58,103 bases of DNA. Origin: JBBQUP01 sp038212305 (GTDB lineage Bacteria > Bacteroidota > Bacteroidia > Bacteroidales > Marinilabiliaceae). The DNA is taken from NCBI GenBank assembly GCA_038212305.1, contig JBBQUP010000008.1, positions 1-58,103 of the forward strand, written 5' to 3'. Shown here piece after piece: positions 37,641 through 46,509 of the stretch (its first letter is position 1; the number at the start of each line of letters is the position of its first letter). The notes under the pieces are model-generated. The model saw only the letters and a list, made by a program, of their open reading frames with translations. It was not told the origin of the DNA and searched no databases. Both the position numbers and the translations under genes were made by a program.

Positions 37641-38249
37641 ATGAAAAGAATGAAATTAATTAGCCAAGTTATTCTAACCTTAGTAATTATTCTTGTTTTA
37701 TCAGTTCAAAGTTCTTGTTCTAAATCTACACCAGCAAATTCAACACAAGAAACAAATGATTCAAAAAGCAATCAAGCTGTAGTATTTATAAATACTGATT
37801 CATTGTTAATGGAATATGAGTTTGCCAAAGAGTTAAACGAAACGTTAGTAAGCAAAGAGGAGCAATCGAGGGCTAGTTTTAACGAACAAGCTAAAGTTTT
37901 TCAACAAGATGCGACTGAATTTCAACGAAAAGTTCAAAATAATGGATTTTTGTCGTTAGAGAGAGCAAAAATGGAAGAACAGCGATTAGCTAAAAAAGAG
38001 CGCGAATTGCAGGATTTGAACTCTCGCTTATCAAACAATTTAATGCAAGAGCAAAACAGAGTAAATAGACAACTTCGAGACACTTTGGTTGCTTATTTAA
38101 AAGAGCTTGAATTAACCAAAAAGTACAAAATGGTTTTAAGTAATACAATGGGCGATAATGTATTGTATTATACTGCTGATGTAGATATCACCAAAGAGGT
38201 GGTTGCTGCATTAAATAAGCGTTATACAGCCAATAAGGATAAAAAATAA
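37641..38249 (+). CDS. OmpH/Skp-like periplasmic chaperone, predicted lipoprotein
   Basis: 202 aa. An N-terminal signal ends in a lipobox-like VQSSC (Cys26), followed by a low-complexity linker. Then comes the Skp opening VVFINTDSLLMEYEFAKELNETL and a long charged coiled coil (about 60-155, REL, QDL and NNL heptads). It ends with LELTKKYKMVLSNTMGDNVLYY, as in OmpH proteins where two strands close the trimer body. Expected to hold outer-membrane proteins in the periplasm. Most Skp proteins are soluble, so the lipid anchor is a variant. It sits 107 bp after porP copy 2 and ends in a strong terminator; it may assist assembly of the PorP barrels, but that is inference. Confidence 0.85.
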   Translation: MKRMKLISQVILTLVIILVLSVQSSCSKSTPANSTQETNDSKSNQAVVFINTDSLLMEYEFAKELNETLVSKEEQSRASFNEQAKVFQQDATEFQRKVQNNGFLSLERAKMEEQRLAKKERELQDLNSRLSNNLMQEQNRVNRQLRDTLVAYLKELELTKKYKMVLSNTMGDNVLYYTADVDITKEVVAALNKRYTANKDKK

Positions 38250-38266
38250 AGCATCAATTGCTTATC

Positions 38267-38308
38267 ACAAAAGCAGAAGCCATATCAGCTTCTGCTTTTG
38301 TGTTTTTA
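38267..38308 (+). terminator. strong rho-independent terminator after the OmpH-like gene
   Basis: A perfect 14-bp stem ACAAAAGCAGAAGC (38267-38280) / GCTTCTGCTTTTGT (38288-38301) has a 7-nt loop and is followed by GTTTTTAT. It probably ends the adhesin-porP-ompH transcription unit. Confidence 0.92.
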
Positions 38309-38359
38309 TAAACAGTATTTAAAAGGGCACTAATTTTAATAGTTTAGTATCAAGATTCA

Positions 38360-38465
38360 AGTATCAAGATTTATGAGTTTGAAGTTTAAAGTTTATTATT
38401 CAAGTTGGTCTTGTGTCTCATTAACCCATTAACCCATTAGCACATTAACCCATTAGCACATTAAC
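38360..38465. repeat. dispersed repeat A, right copy (inverted relative to 853-986)
   Basis: The reverse complement matches 853-986. It has the 8-bp units as ATTAACCC/ATTAGCAC (five full units at 38420-38459, plus a partial unit), the boundary GGTCTTGTGTCTC (38407-38419), and the flank AGTATCAAGATTTATGAG and so on. The unit word differs slightly (GGGTTAAT here, GAGTTAAT there) and the copy number differs. It ends about 35 bp before the glycosyltransferase start. Confidence 0.8.
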
Positions 38466-38500
38466 TTGTGTCTTTTATCTTTTATCTTAATTTTAAACCT

Positions 38501-39790
38501 ATGAAACCACTTTACAACAAATATTTGACCAGACAGGGTGTGAAATTAGAGCCTATTATGGATCAAGCGATAGTGGGTGGATTATTTGTTGTTATACCTG
38601 CTTACTGCGAAAAGGAGACGTTGCCATTTGCAATTCAATCGTTAATTATGGCTAATCGCATAGGAATTGCTGTAAATGTTGTGGTGCTTATCAATTGTGG
38701 GATTAATGATAGTGAAAAGGTACAACACGAGTCGACCGAATTACTTAAATGGTGCTTCGAGATAAAAAATGAAATCGATAACAATGATTTTTGTTTATTG
38801 CCAATAGTCCGATTGAATTTTAGCGATAAAGAAAAAGGAGCAGGAATGGCTCGGAAGGCTGGATTGGATCAAGTTGTAGCTTGGTGCCATATTCATCAGG
38901 TTGAGGATGTTAATATTGCATGCTTTGATGCCGATGCTACTATTGATGTAAATTACTTCCAATCAGTTAGTCGGTTTTTTGACGACAAGCGAAACAATGC
39001 TGCATCTATCTATTATGAACATCCAATAGAAGGAGTCGATTTTCCTTTTGAAGTGTATCAGTCCATTATGCTTTATGAGCTTCATTTGCGCTATTATCGC
39101 CAAGCTTTAAAATGGGTTGGATTTCCATATGCTTTTCATACTGTAGGTTCAAGCATGGCATTTCGGGCATCGGCCTATACAAAAGCAGGTGGAATGACAC
39201 GGAAGCAGGCGGGTGAGGATTTTTATCTAATCAACAAATTAGTTTATTTAGGTGGTTATGGCGAAATAAATTCAACTCGTGTGATGCCTTCTCCACGTAT
39301 TTCGCACCGCGTCATTTTTGGAACAGGAGCTACTATAAATCAAATGATTAGCAATGGCGAAACCTCTTACGAAACTTATAATATTGAGGCATTTGCTGAT
39401 TTAAAAGAACTGTTTTTTCAGCGAGGACTCTTGTGGGAAATGAATCGAGAGCAATTTGAGTTGTTTGTTCTTAAGTTATCGGGTCGAATGCGAAGTTTTT
39501 TATTGACATCTGATTTTTGGAACGAAATTGAGCCTATAATAAAAAACTGCTCAACACTAAGTAGTTTTGAAAAACGATTTTATGAGGTTTTTAATGCTTT
39601 TAAAATTATTAAATACCTCAATTTTGTTCATGAGCATTTTCTTGTAAAAAGTGATGTTGTTGAAACCACTCAATTGTTTATTGAGGTTAATAAATTGTAT
39701 CCATTATCAATCATTCCATCGTTAAAGGAATTGCTTAATGCCTATAGATTTTTGGATAAAGGTGAAACAATGAAACTTGAGGTGAGTTAA
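38501..39790 (+). CDS. glycosyltransferase family 2-like protein
   Basis: A 429-aa protein with an N-terminal GT-A domain. GLFVVIPAYCEKETLPFAI opens the fold, GAGMARKAGLDQVV lies in the middle, and ACFDADATID carries the metal-binding DxD-like acidic cluster. GSSMAFRASAYTKAGGM and GEDFYL form the ED-type catalytic end. The C-terminal 130 residues are helical and unassigned. No membrane segments. A GTG at 38468 would extend the frame into repeat A, so ATG 38501 is preferred. It stands alone; the acceptor sugar or protein is unknown. Its stop overlaps the stop of the opposite-strand gene in a shared TTAA. Confidence 0.82.
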   Translation: MKPLYNKYLTRQGVKLEPIMDQAIVGGLFVVIPAYCEKETLPFAIQSLIMANRIGIAVNVVVLINCGINDSEKVQHESTELLKWCFEIKNEIDNNDFCLLPIVRLNFSDKEKGAGMARKAGLDQVVAWCHIHQVEDVNIACFDADATIDVNYFQSVSRFFDDKRNNAASIYYEHPIEGVDFPFEVYQSIMLYELHLRYYRQALKWVGFPYAFHTVGSSMAFRASAYTKAGGMTRKQAGEDFYLINKLVYLGGYGEINSTRVMPSPRISHRVIFGTGATINQMISNGETSYETYNIEAFADLKELFFQRGLLWEMNREQFELFVLKLSGRMRSFLLTSDFWNEIEPIIKNCSTLSSFEKRFYEVFNAFKIIKYLNFVHEHFLVKSDVVETTQLFIEVNKLYPLSIIPSLKELLNAYRFLDKGETMKLEVS

Positions 39791-40107
39791 AAAAGATTTC
39801 GAAAACTAATATAGCTGTCGAGCACAGCTGCAATAAATATAAAGAGCATCCAATAGTTTTTGTGAAACAAAACGGCAACTACAGCAACTAACAAAAACAA
39901 TGCACTGACTACGAATATGGTGTGAACTCTTTTTCGTTCTTTCTCGGATATTGACCAATTGTACACTCTAATTCCTAGTATGGGGATTAATCCAAAGCCA
40001 AGACAATAAATTCCAAATTCAGAATGGTTTAATTGCAGTATTATACCAATTAAAAATAAAGCCATTCCAATATAGTATGCGATGCTCAAAGATTTTAAGT
40101 AATTCAT
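39787..40107 (-). CDS. small membrane protein of unknown function
   Basis: A 106-aa protein with about four hydrophobic helices (residues about 8-26, 31-49, 63-82, 86-101). A short basic loop (SEKERKRVH) lies between helices 2 and 3. I do not recognise the family. It shares orientation with the FtsB-like gene upstream (24-bp gap), so it may be co-transcribed with it. It converges on and overlaps the glycosyltransferase gene at their stop codons. Confidence 0.7.
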   Translation of the reverse strand: MNYLKSLSIAYYIGMALFLIGIILQLNHSEFGIYCLGFGLIPILGIRVYNWSISEKERKRVHTIFVVSALFLLVAVVAVLFHKNYWMLFIFIAAVLDSYISFRNLF

Positions 40108-40131
40108 GTGTGGTGTTAAGATGGTTGGGAT

Positions 40132-40431
40132 TTATTCCTTGATAATAAAAATGGTTTCGTTTTTTTTCTTCATCAAATACTCTTCCCTTGCGAATTTCTC
40201 AAGGTTTTCGGTGCTGCTTTTTAGTTCTTGTAATTTTCGGGTGTTTTGCTCAATTTCTTCTTGATAATGCTCTTTTTGTATTTCATAAGCATTAATCCGC
40301 TTGGTTAAGCGAGCCCTTTCAATAAGATTGTTATCATCAAAAAAAGTTATCCAAACCAGAAAGGCAAAAGCCGAAATAAAGTATTTATTTCGAAACAAAG
40401 GTTTTATGACTGTCCAAATGCTAGTCCACAT
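40132..40431 (-). CDS. septum formation initiator family protein (FtsB/DivIC-like)
   Basis: A 99-aa bitopic protein with a short cytoplasmic tail, one membrane segment (about 17-32, ISAFAFLVWITFF), then a periplasmic coiled coil of about 45 residues. It ends EKFAREEYLMKKKNETIFII, the conserved FtsB/DivIC end. Expected to act in the FtsQLB division complex. It lies downstream of pruA with a terminator between, so it is probably transcribed from its own promoter in the 100-bp gap. Confidence 0.85.
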   Translation of the reverse strand: MWTSIWTVIKPLFRNKYFISAFAFLVWITFFDDNNLIERARLTKRINAYEIQKEHYQEEIEQNTRKLQELKSSTENLEKFAREEYLMKKKNETIFIIKE

Positions 40432-40525
40432 AATACTTTAACGTTGATGTCGCAAATGTACTAATTTTGAATTTAGCACTAATCATTCATCTTTAAAAAA
40501 CAATTCAATCGTATTTAGATTTAAA

Positions 40526-40560
40526 CAAACGAGCCACCTTTTTTATTGGCAGCTCGTTTG
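40526..40560 (-). terminator. rho-independent terminator after pruA
   Basis: Arms CAAACGAGC (40526-40534) and GCTCGTTTG (40552-40560) form a 9-bp stem. On the minus strand TTTG and a T-rich stretch follow. It starts 3 bp past the pruA stop. Confidence 0.8.
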
Positions 40561-40562
40561 TT

Positions 40563-42188
40563 TTATCCTAAAAATGGATATTTAAAATCAGTTGGTGGAA
40601 CAAAATTTTCTTTAATGGTACGCGGTGAAACCCATCGCATAAGATTAATGGCCGATCCCGCCTTGTCATTCGTTCCCGAGCCTCTAGCTCCGCCAAATGG
40701 TTGTTGACCCACAACCGCACCAGTTGGTTTGTCGTTAATGTAAAAATTCCCGGCGCTATGAGATAATTTTTTTGTGGTTTGCTCAATAACGTATCTGTCC
40801 TGTGCGAAAATAGCACCTGTTAATGCATAAATTGATGTTTTATCTAATATTCCGAGTGTTTCTTCGAATTTATTGTCATCGTAAACATACACTGTTAATA
40901 TTGGGCCAAATAACTCTTCCTCCATGGTTCGGTAACGAGGATTGGTTGTTTGTATTATAGTTGGCTCAATAAAATATCCCACGGTTTTGTTATAGCCTCC
41001 TCCAGCAATAATTTTGGCGTCTTTGTGATTTTTAGCCTCGTCAATGGCTTTTGCTAATTTGTCGAATGAGGCTTCGTCGATAACTGCATTAAAGAAGTTG
41101 GAGAAATCTTCGGGAGAGCCCATTTTAATGTTTCTGAGATCTTCCAAAACGTATTTCTTAACATCATCCCAAAGACATGCAGGAATATAGGCTCGCGAAG
41201 CTGCAGAGCATTTCTGACCCTGATATTCAAATGCTCCTCGTGTGATGGCTGTGGCAACTTGTTTAGCATTGCTGGATTTGTGTGCAATAATAAAATCTTT
41301 ACCTCCAGTCTCACCTACTATTCGTGGATATGATTTATAGATGTGGATATTATTTCCAATGGTTTTCCATATGCTATTAAAAACATCGGTTGATCCAGTA
41401 AAGTGGAAACCTGCAAAATCGGGATGCTCAAGCACAATTTTTGCAGCAACTGGTCCTGAAGGGTATATTAAATTAATAACTCCATCTGGCAAGCCAGCTT
41501 CGCGGAATAGCTCCATTATTATCCAAGCACTGTAAACTGCTGTTTTAGCAGGTTTCCAAACAACCACATTGCCCATTAATGCAGGCGCCGAAGGTAAATT
41601 ACCTGCGATAGATGTAAAATTAAATGGAGTTAGTGCAAAAACAAATCCTTCCAGCGGTCGGTATTCAACCCTATTCCAAGTTCCTGCTGATGACGAAGGT
41701 TGTTGACTGTAAATTTCAGTCATGTAATGAACATTGTAGCGAAAGAAATCGGCTAATTCGCAAGCAGCGTCTATCTCAGCCTGATAAGGATTCTTTGATT
41801 GACACAACATGGTAGCCGCATTTAATCGCTGACGATAAGGACCAGCAAGCAAATCAGCCGCTTTTAAAAAGATAGATGCGCGATGCTCCCAGCTCAATGA
41901 TGACCATTTTTCACGAGCGGTTAAAGCTGCATCAATGGCTTTATGAACATGGGCTTCATCAGACATATGATAATATCCCAGTGTGTGCTTAATTTCGTGA
42001 GGGGGATGGATACGAACCTTGTTGTTGCTTAAAATTTTTTCACCCCCAATAAACATGGGTATATCCATTTCTATAGATCTTAAGTTTTTAAGCTGAGCAA
42101 GTAGTTCCACTCTTTCAGCCGAACCAGGTGAATAGTTCAGTATGGGCTCATTTTTAGGTTCTGGGACTTTGAAAATTCCTTTTGGCAT
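40563..42188 (-). CDS. pruA: L-glutamate gamma-semialdehyde dehydrogenase (1-pyrroline-5-carboxylate dehydrogenase)
   Basis: Oxidises glutamate semialdehyde to glutamate with NAD+, the second step of proline degradation. A 541-aa aldehyde dehydrogenase with AFTPFNFTSIAGNLPSAPAL (cofactor region), HFTGSTDVFN, the general base in VGETGGKDF, and the catalytic cysteine in FEYQGQKCSAASR. The late EELFGPILTVYVYDD and PFGGARGSGTNDK are typical of the eukaryote-like monofunctional P5C dehydrogenases of about 540 aa. The start ATG at 42188 is preceded by a TAAATTTG box. Its partner proline dehydrogenase is at 7209-8120. Confidence 0.95.
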   Translation of the reverse strand: MPKGIFKVPEPKNEPILNYSPGSAERVELLAQLKNLRSIEMDIPMFIGGEKILSNNKVRIHPPHEIKHTLGYYHMSDEAHVHKAIDAALTAREKWSSLSWEHRASIFLKAADLLAGPYRQRLNAATMLCQSKNPYQAEIDAACELADFFRYNVHYMTEIYSQQPSSSAGTWNRVEYRPLEGFVFALTPFNFTSIAGNLPSAPALMGNVVVWKPAKTAVYSAWIIMELFREAGLPDGVINLIYPSGPVAAKIVLEHPDFAGFHFTGSTDVFNSIWKTIGNNIHIYKSYPRIVGETGGKDFIIAHKSSNAKQVATAITRGAFEYQGQKCSAASRAYIPACLWDDVKKYVLEDLRNIKMGSPEDFSNFFNAVIDEASFDKLAKAIDEAKNHKDAKIIAGGGYNKTVGYFIEPTIIQTTNPRYRTMEEELFGPILTVYVYDDNKFEETLGILDKTSIYALTGAIFAQDRYVIEQTTKKLSHSAGNFYINDKPTGAVVGQQPFGGARGSGTNDKAGSAINLMRWVSPRTIKENFVPPTDFKYPFLG

Positions 42189-42231
42189 AGCACGAATTTT
42201 ATGTCGTTTTTTTATTTTAAATCATATAAAG

Positions 42232-42239
42232 CAAATTTA
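42232..42239 (-). promoter_or_regulatory. possible -7 box of the pruA promoter
   Basis: The minus strand reads TAAATTTG (consensus TAnnTTTG), 43 bp upstream of the pruA ATG. No well-spaced TTTG -33 box was seen. A 9-bp inverted repeat (CTCATTTTA 42306-42314 / TAAAATGAG 42335-42343) lies further upstream and could be an operator or the terminator of the plug gene. Confidence 0.45.
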
Positions 42240-42446
42240 TGAAATCAAAATTCTAAAGGGTATGAATAATATCATAACGATTTTGTTTCGCGATTCCCGT
42301 TATCCCTCATTTTATTAAAGCACCGCTTTTCACCTAAAATGAGCAATAATGGACATTTTCAGGTTTTCGTAAGCGGTTTTGAGATAGCTCGAAATCCACC
42401 ACTTTTCGAACTGCAAAATTAAAGCTGTATTAGCATTTAAAACTGG

Positions 42447-43760
42447 TTAATAAAGTGTTTTTGTTTTTGGGGTTAACGAATTAATGGTCGTAAAACCAAT
42501 TAATCTATCATAAAAGTCGCTCATCCCTCTGTAGTAGCAATAAATAGTATAATCGTTTTCGGTTTGCGAAAAACTCCCTTCTATGGGCGATAGCATTAAA
42601 CTATTCGTCTCGTTCTTTATTATTCCATATTGATAATTGTAAAACCCTTGTTTAAGCAGTAACGACAATTCGTAACATTGATTTTGAGGGTCGTAGACCA
42701 TTTGGTTCGATAGGTCTGTTTTCCAATTGGTTATTCCACCTATTAAATATACTTGACTATCAAGAAAAGGTGATTTGGTGTAAAGCGAAAAATGTACAAA
42801 TAAGTAATCTGCTTCAATCCAAGGACGATCATACTCTCTGACTGAAATAATTTGTTTCCCGTTTGAGTCTTCTCTATAAAAGTAAGGTGTGTTTTGTCTA
42901 GGGATATCTGTTTTTAATGTCACATGATAAAAAGGATGTTGAAAGGTGACATCGGCTATGTATTCTGGTAAAAAACGAGTACTACGAATATCCATCCATC
43001 GAAATTCATTGCCTCCTTCAAATAAATTATCATTAATAAACTCATAAATAAGTTCATTGTTGCGAATAAATACAGGTTTTAGATCGGCTTTAATATTATC
43101 GGTGCGTAAATTCTGATGAACCACCGTTTTAATTTCAGCCATGGGGTTGGTGATTCTAAAATTTGGATGGGTTATTTTAAAATTAACTTGCTGCATGGTT
43201 TCTCTAATCTCAGAGCGAAATGGGTAACGTATTTCGGGCACAATACCAACTAAACTCTCTAATACATAAAATCGTTTTACTAAAATGGGCGAATCCTCAT
43301 CCTGATTTTTAAATACTTTTACGATGTAATTCCCCGATTTAGTAATCGAAAAGTCGCTGTTGGGAAATTCGACTGAATAATGAATGTAATCGGTACTTGT
43401 ATTAAACGAGTATTGATAATTGGTTATCTGGTTAATATGAAACCCATTTAGGTATTCGTTGGGCATTAATCGCGACAATTCCCAATTTGCCGAGCAGTGA
43501 TAAACCGCATAAGAATAAGTTTGGTTATTAAGCGATAATTCATCGAATGACAGAGCAATCATATCGGAGCTACCTAGATTAATAATGGGAATTGATAACT
43601 CGGAACCTGATTTAAAAAGCTGAATTGTCTTAATCACGGGTGAGTTGACTTTTTCTTGTTGAATTTGGGCACTCAGGTGTGTTGAAAAAAAAGACAGTAA
43701 TAACCATAAAAAGAGCGAACAAATTAAACTAAACGGGGTTAAAGTAGCGTGATTATTCAT
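42447..43760 (-). CDS. type IX secretion system plug protein (DUF5103 family)
   Basis: A 437-aa secreted protein. The signal peptide ends LSAQ. The mature start is IKTIQLF...IINLGSSDMIALSFDEL. Further features are YSYAVYHCSANWELSRLMPNEYLNGF, then SVEFPNSDFSITKSGNYIVKVF and the middle-domain FKITHPNFRITNP...EIKTVVHQNLR. The late ITNWKTD...MVYDPQNQCYELSLLLKQGFYNYQYGI resembles a carbohydrate-binding-like fold. This order matches the Bacteroidota DUF5103 family, which includes the Plug protein that seals the SprA translocon of T9SS. It is divergent from nqrA. No other T9SS core gene is in the window. Confidence 0.85.
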   Translation of the reverse strand: MNNHATLTPFSLICSLFLWLLLSFFSTHLSAQIQQEKVNSPVIKTIQLFKSGSELSIPIINLGSSDMIALSFDELSLNNQTYSYAVYHCSANWELSRLMPNEYLNGFHINQITNYQYSFNTSTDYIHYSVEFPNSDFSITKSGNYIVKVFKNQDEDSPILVKRFYVLESLVGIVPEIRYPFRSEIRETMQQVNFKITHPNFRITNPMAEIKTVVHQNLRTDNIKADLKPVFIRNNELIYEFINDNLFEGGNEFRWMDIRSTRFLPEYIADVTFQHPFYHVTLKTDIPRQNTPYFYREDSNGKQIISVREYDRPWIEADYLFVHFSLYTKSPFLDSQVYLIGGITNWKTDLSNQMVYDPQNQCYELSLLLKQGFYNYQYGIIKNETNSLMLSPIEGSFSQTENDYTIYCYYRGMSDFYDRLIGFTTINSLTPKTKTLY

Positions 43761-43918
43761 TTTATAGTGATTTTGGTTGATGGTAATTGTGAAATGGAAT
43801 TATGCCAATTTAAAATTCAATTGATTTATCTCAATAATTGTGCAAACTCGGATCGTTAAAATTAATTAATACGAACTAATAGAACGCGATTATTAATAGG
43901 TTAGTTTTTAAAATTATG

Positions 43919-43926
43919 TATTTTTG
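43919..43926 (+). promoter_or_regulatory. probable -7 box of the nqr operon promoter
   Basis: TATTTTTG matches TAnnTTTG and ends 27 bp before the nqrA ATG at 43954. No perfect TTTG -33 box is at the usual spacing (GGTTAG lies upstream). The divergent gap 43761-43953 also serves the plug gene. Confidence 0.45.
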
Positions 43927-43953
43927 CGAAGAAATTTAAATCTGATAGTAAAT

Positions 43954-45300
43954 ATGGCAGAAGTCATTAATATTAAAAGAGGTCTTGATATTAAGCAAAA
44001 GGGACGGGCTGAAAATATTTTCGGTCAGATTGGTCACCCTGAGCATTACTCAATCAAGCCAACCGATTTTAAGGGAATCAACCCTAAAATGGTTGTCAAA
44101 GAAGGTGACTCGGTTTTGGCTGGATCGGTGTTGTTTTACGATAAAAATCAACCTGACATAAAGTTTGTTAGTCCTGTAAGTGGTGTTATTCAATCCATTA
44201 TCAGAGGTGAGCGGAGAAAGATCTTAAATGTAGTTGTCTCCAACAAAGGAGAGAATAATTACGAGGATTTAGGTGTATCAGACATTGCAACAATGACACG
44301 CGATCAGGTTAAAGAGAAAATGTTGCAAGGTGGTGTTTGGCCATTTATTCGTCAGAGACCTTTTGATTTGATAGCCAATCCAACATCTACTCCCAAAGCT
44401 ATTTTTATTAGTGCCTTTGATTCTGCGCCATTAGCTCCTGATAATGACTTTGTGGTGAATGGTCAGGAGAAATATTTGCAAGCTGCCGTGGATGCCCTTT
44501 CGAAATTCAGCAATAAAATTCATATAGGAATTAATACCGAATCAGCATCAAAACCTTATACTCAAATAAAGGGAGTTGAAATTCATAAATTCCGAGGCCC
44601 TCATCCTGCTGGAAATGTTGGTATTCAAATACATCATATCGATCCTATAAACAAGGGCGATATAGTTTGGGTAATTCAACCACAGGACATGGTGATTCTG
44701 GGAAAACTAATGTTAGAAGGAATATTTGATGCCACTCGCATTATGGTTGTTGCTGGTTCAGAGGTAAGCAAACCTGCTTATTATCGAACTAAAATAGGTT
44801 CAGCAGTGCTACCATATCTTCATGATGTTGATATGTCGAAAACTCCTCGAATCATTAGCGGTAATGTTTTAACGGGCGAGCAAATCGATTCCAATGGATA
44901 TTTAGGATATTACAGCACTCAGTTAACCATTGTTCCAGAAGGTAATTACCACGAATTTCTAGGATGGGCAACTCCGGGCTTTGGCAAATACAGTATTTCA
45001 CGATCGTTTTTTACGTGGTTGTGCTCCAAAAAAGAGTATGTTTTGGATACCAATATGCATGGAGGCGAGAGGGCAATTGTTATGAGTGGCGAATATGATA
45101 AAGTGCTTCCAATGGATATTTTGCCTGAGTTTTTGATAAAAGCCATCTTAGTGGATGATATTGATAAAATGGAGCAACTGGGAATATATGAAGTTGTTGA
45201 AGAGGATTTGGCTTTATGTGAGTTTGTATGTACTTCTAAGCTCGATGTTCAGCAGATTCTTCGCAAGGGCATCAATAATTTAATTCAAGAACTAGGGTAG
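43954..45300 (+). CDS. nqrA: Na+-translocating NADH:quinone reductase subunit A
   Basis: Peripheral cytoplasmic subunit of Na+-NQR. The 448-aa protein starts INIKRGLDIKQKGRAENIF, followed by a lipoyl-like hammerhead (PKMVVKEGDSVLAGSVLFYDK...VSPVSGVI). It then has RQRPFDLIANPTSTPKAIFI, HKFRGPHPAGNVGIQIHHIDPI and RIISGNVLTGEQIDSNGYLG, with a cysteine-containing C-terminal domain. The frame extends 30 bp upstream from GTG/ATG-like codons, but ATG 43954 matches the family. It is first in a six-gene operon. Confidence 0.96.
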   Translation: MAEVINIKRGLDIKQKGRAENIFGQIGHPEHYSIKPTDFKGINPKMVVKEGDSVLAGSVLFYDKNQPDIKFVSPVSGVIQSIIRGERRKILNVVVSNKGENNYEDLGVSDIATMTRDQVKEKMLQGGVWPFIRQRPFDLIANPTSTPKAIFISAFDSAPLAPDNDFVVNGQEKYLQAAVDALSKFSNKIHIGINTESASKPYTQIKGVEIHKFRGPHPAGNVGIQIHHIDPINKGDIVWVIQPQDMVILGKLMLEGIFDATRIMVVAGSEVSKPAYYRTKIGSAVLPYLHDVDMSKTPRIISGNVLTGEQIDSNGYLGYYSTQLTIVPEGNYHEFLGWATPGFGKYSISRSFFTWLCSKKEYVLDTNMHGGERAIVMSGEYDKVLPMDILPEFLIKAILVDDIDKMEQLGIYEVVEEDLALCEFVCTSKLDVQQILRKGINNLIQELG

Positions 45301-45334
45301 TTTGCGATATCGTATAATATTAAAAAATAATATC

Positions 45335-46492
45335 TTGAAAGCGTTAAGGAAAATTTTTGACAACATAAAACCCCATGTTCAAACAGGTGGGCGGTTCGAG
45401 ATGTTTCATTCGGCTTTTGATGCTTTTGAAACACTCTTTTTTGTTCCCGATAAAACCAATCAGCACGGGGTGCATGTTCGTGATGCCATGGATTTAAAAC
45501 GAACTATGGCGATTGTGGTTTTGGCTTTAATGCCAGCCTTTTTGTTTGGTATTTACAATGCTGGTTATCAGTATTTTCTGTCAATCGGCCAGTCGTTTAC
45601 TTTTATTGATGCCATGATACATGGTTTAATAAAAGTGCTTCCGATTGTTATTGTATCGTACGGAACAGGTTTGGGTATTGAGTTTGTTTTTGCTCAAATT
45701 CGGAAACACGAAGTAAATGAAGGATTTTTGGTTTCTGGCTTTTTAATACCATTGGTTTTGCCTGTTGATATTCCTCTTTGGACTGTTGTTGTTGCTACAG
45801 CTTTTGCTGTAATAATTGGCAAAGAAGTTTTTGGAGGAACTGGCATGAACATCTGGAATCCGGCTTTATTAGCTCGTGCCTTCTTGTTCTTTGCTTATCC
45901 AACCAAAATGTCTGGCGACTTGGTTTGGATATCAGGCTTAACAAAAGGAGAGGGTATTGTTGATGGATTTTCAGGTGCAACCCCTTTAGCAGCAGCTATT
46001 TCAGGTCATATTGATAAGTTTTCGTTGCTCGATAGTTTTCTGGGATTTATCCCCGGCTCTATTGGCGAAACATCAACTTTAGCCATATTGATAGGCGCAT
46101 TTATTCTAATATATACAGGTGTTGGAAGTTGGAAAATCATAGCTTCAGTATTTACAGGAGGATTCTTGATGGCATTATTGTTTAATGCTGTTGGAGCCAA
46201 TGCTTCGATGCAAGTTCCAGCCTTTCATCATTTATGTTTAGGTGGATTTGCTTTTGGAGCAGTATTTATGGCAACAGATCCTGTTTCGGGTTCACGTACT
46301 GAAATTGGAAAGTATATATATGGCTTTTTAATTGGGGTTTTCTCAATGCTAATTCGAGTATTTAACCCAGCTTATCCTGAAGGGGTTATGTTGGCAATTT
46401 TATTAATGAACACCTTTGCTCCTTTAATTGATTATTTTGTTGTTCAATTAAATATTAGCCGACGGCTGAAACGAGCAGTTATAAAAGCATAA
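45335..46492 (+). CDS. nqrB: Na+-translocating NADH:quinone reductase subunit B
   Basis: Integral membrane subunit carrying covalent FMN, 385 aa. The conserved opening KALRKIFDNIKPHVQTGGRFE follows a TTG at 45335, 34 bp after the nqrA stop; no ATG is available there, so TTG initiation is likely. The covalent FMN threonine is in GFSGATPLAAAISG. Also visible are VHVRDAMDLKRTMAIVV, VFGGTGMNIWNPALLARAFLFF, and many membrane helices ending FAPLIDYFVVQLNISRR. It sits in frame with the operon order A-B-C-D-E-F. Confidence 0.95.
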   Translation: MKALRKIFDNIKPHVQTGGRFEMFHSAFDAFETLFFVPDKTNQHGVHVRDAMDLKRTMAIVVLALMPAFLFGIYNAGYQYFLSIGQSFTFIDAMIHGLIKVLPIVIVSYGTGLGIEFVFAQIRKHEVNEGFLVSGFLIPLVLPVDIPLWTVVVATAFAVIIGKEVFGGTGMNIWNPALLARAFLFFAYPTKMSGDLVWISGLTKGEGIVDGFSGATPLAAAISGHIDKFSLLDSFLGFIPGSIGETSTLAILIGAFILIYTGVGSWKIIASVFTGGFLMALLFNAVGANASMQVPAFHHLCLGGFAFGAVFMATDPVSGSRTEIGKYIYGFLIGVFSMLIRVFNPAYPEGVMLAILLMNTFAPLIDYFVVQLNISRRLKRAVIKA

Positions 46493-46509
46493 GTTTAAAT
46501 AAAAGTATC

